NCBI RefSeq assembly: GCF_900187385.1
Contig: NZ_FYEY01000001.1
Span: 2,852,001 to 2,916,000 of the forward strand
Origin: Streptomyces sp. 2114.4
Lineage (GTDB): Bacteria; Actinomycetota; Actinomycetes; Streptomycetales; Streptomycetaceae
Length of the DNA: 64,000 bases
Reading direction: 5' to 3'
Shown: piece after piece, positions 62,796 through 64,000 of the stretch
Position numbering within the stretch: the stretch's first letter is position 1
Layout of the letters: each line of letters starts with the position of its first letter
The notes under the pieces: generated by a model
Database searches by the model: none
What the model saw: the letters and a program-made list of their open reading frames with translations, nothing else
Told to the model about the DNA's origin: nothing
Position numbers and translations under genes: made by a program

Positions 62796-64000
62796 ATGAC
62801 CGTCTCTACTGACGACGTACTGCTTGTCCACGGCGGCACCCCGCTCGAGGGCGAGATCCGGGTTCGCGGCGCGAAGAACCTTGTGCCCAAGGCCATGGTC
62901 GCCGCCCTCCTCGGCAGCGGCCCCAGCCGGCTGCGCAACGTGCCCGATATTCGCGACGTACGTGTGGTGCGCGGACTGCTGCAGCTGCACGGCGTCACGG
63001 TCCGCCCCGGCGACGAGCCGGGCGAGCTGGTCCTCGATCCGTCCCACGTGGAGAGCGCCAACGTCGCGGACATCGATGCGCACGCGGGCTCCTCGCGCAT
63101 CCCGATCCTGTTCTGCGGCCCGCTGCTGCACCGTCTGGGCCATGCCTTCATCCCCGGCCTGGGCGGCTGCGACATCGGCGGCCGGCCGGTCGACTTCCAC
63201 TTCGACGTGCTGCGCCAGTTCGGCGCGACGATCGAGAAGCGCGCCGACGGGCAGTACCTGGAGGCCCCGCAGCGGCTGCGCGGCACCAAGATCCGGCTGC
63301 CGTACCCGTCGGTCGGCTCGACCGAGCAGGTGCTGCTGACGGCCGTCCTGGCCGAGGGCGTCACCGAGCTGTCGAACGCTGCCGTGGAACCGGAGATCGA
63401 GGACCTCATCTGCGTGCTGCAGAAGATGGGCGCGATCATCTCCATGGACACCGACCGGACGATCCGGATCACCGGTGTCGACAAGCTCGGCGGGTACACC
63501 CACCGCGCCCTCCCGGACCGCCTGGAGGCCGCCTCCTGGGCGTCCGCGGCGCTGGCCACCGAGGGCAACATCTACGTCCGCGGCGCGCAGCAGCGGTCGA
63601 TGATGACCTTCCTCAACACCTTCCGCAAGGTCGGCGGCGCCTTCGAGATCGAGGACGAGGGCATCCGCTTCTGGCACCCGGGCGGCCTGCTCAACGCCAT
63701 CGCCCTGGAGACCGACGTCCACCCCGGTTTCCAGACCGACTGGCAGCAGCCGCTGGTCGTCGCGCTGACCCAGGCGTCGGGCCTGTCGATCGTGCACGAG
63801 ACGGTCTACGAGTCCCGGCTCGGCTTCACCTCCGCGCTCAACCAGATGGGCGCGCACATCCAGCTCTACCGGGAGTGCCTGGGCGGCAGCGCCTGCCGCT
63901 TCGGGCAGCGCAACTTCCTGCACTCCGCCGTCGTCTCCGGACCGACCAAGCTGCAGGGCTCCGACCTGGTCATCCCCGACCTGCGCGGGGGCTTCTCGTA
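62796..64000 (+). CDS. murA: UDP-N-acetylglucosamine 1-carboxyvinyltransferase, C-terminus outside window
   Basis: The first 401 residues of MurA, which adds enolpyruvate to UDP-GlcNAc in the first committed step of peptidoglycan synthesis. The conserved Lys-Asn is in RVRGAKNLVPKAMVAALLGS, and the catalytic-loop Cys is in FIPGLGGCDIGGRPVDFHFD, aligned with Cys115 of E. coli (the fosfomycin target; mycobacteria have Asp). SVGSTEQVLLTAVLAEGVTE and GFQTDWQQPLVVALTQASGL follow. The ATG at 62796 begins MTVSTDDVLLVHGG. The last active-site Arg lies beyond the window. A 295-base upstream gap holds its promoter. Confidence 0.97.
   Translation, partial: MTVSTDDVLLVHGGTPLEGEIRVRGAKNLVPKAMVAALLGSGPSRLRNVPDIRDVRVVRGLLQLHGVTVRPGDEPGELVLDPSHVESANVADIDAHAGSSRIPILFCGPLLHRLGHAFIPGLGGCDIGGRPVDFHFDVLRQFGATIEKRADGQYLEAPQRLRGTKIRLPYPSVGSTEQVLLTAVLAEGVTELSNAAVEPEIEDLICVLQKMGAIISMDTDRTIRITGVDKLGGYTHRALPDRLEAASWASAALATEGNIYVRGAQQRSMMTFLNTFRKVGGAFEIEDEGIRFWHPGGLLNAIALETDVHPGFQTDWQQPLVVALTQASGLSIVHETVYESRLGFTSALNQMGAHIQLYRECLGGSACRFGQRNFLHSAVVSGPTKLQGSDLVIPDLRGGFS

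Overview
The window is high-GC (about 70 percent or more) with GTG/TTG starts, ATGA stop/start overlaps and Streptomyces-type gene content: an SsgA-like sporulation protein, a GlcNAc PTS with DasR-type sites, RDD proteins, the mec-cysO-cysM sulfur system and a DUF3039 protein. It is almost certainly chromosome-core DNA of a Streptomyces or close relative. Gene order agrees with what I remember of the S. coelicolor SCO29xx region; this was not checked.

Layout. 1-3011: minus-strand ABC-2 exporter operon (two permeases, ATPase) running into a DUF1707 gene cut by the window edge. 3222-9317: a bifunctional penicillin-binding protein, an SMR exporter under a guanidine-III riboswitch, a GroES-like protein, a DUF3618 protein, Bcp peroxidase, and a histidine kinase coupled to a secreted protein. 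9659-12950: a ProP-type symporter, two tandem HNH proteins with repeated modules, and an odd tRNA with anticodon UAG. 13014-18617: rdgB, a lipoprotein, rph, and the GlcNAc PTS (EIIB plus two EIIC) with clustered DasR-like sites. 18721-24895: metallo-beta-lactamase-fold hydrolase, cysM-cysO, a Cys-type leader peptide, mec, an amino-acid permease, DUF2017 and clpS. 25039-30062: pncB, pncA and a secreted M6 protease. 30463-36536: small membrane proteins, two RDD proteins, an SsgA-like protein and a flavin disulfide oxidoreductase. 36609-43572: GlcD-type oxidase, hppD with a divergent Lrp/AsnC gene, and a four-gene osmoprotectant ABC importer. 43605-50352: a Lon-like protease without PDZ, an IclR regulator, a superfamily 2 helicase, an MFS exporter, an alpha/beta hydrolase and tRNA-Cys. 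50769-52139: a DUF4365 nuclease-like gene and a VOC protein. 52328-58167: a xanthine-dehydrogenase-like operon. 58530-64000: GH20 hexosaminidase, DUF3039, a hypothetical protein, AlgH-like protein and the start of murA.

How genes work together. Mec, CysO and CysM form the protein-thiocarboxylate route to cysteine. The leader peptide lies between mec and cysO-cysM and may attenuate them. PncA and PncB salvage NAD. EIIB and the two EIIC proteins import GlcNAc, and the GH20 enzyme can release it.

The most unusual locus is 52328-58167. The FAD and 2Fe-2S subunits keep their cofactor motifs. The molybdopterin subunit lacks both the GGGFG loop and the catalytic Glu of GVGE. The 2Fe-2S subunit carries about 600 residues of repeat-rich N-terminus. 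Two related 35-codon micro-ORFs sit exactly in the two intergenic gaps, each joined by ATGA overlaps on both sides. Other points of note are the UAG tRNA without a long variable arm, the CysO-like carrier with a tail after its diglycine, the guanidine-III riboswitch and the DUF4365 gene beside tRNA-Cys.
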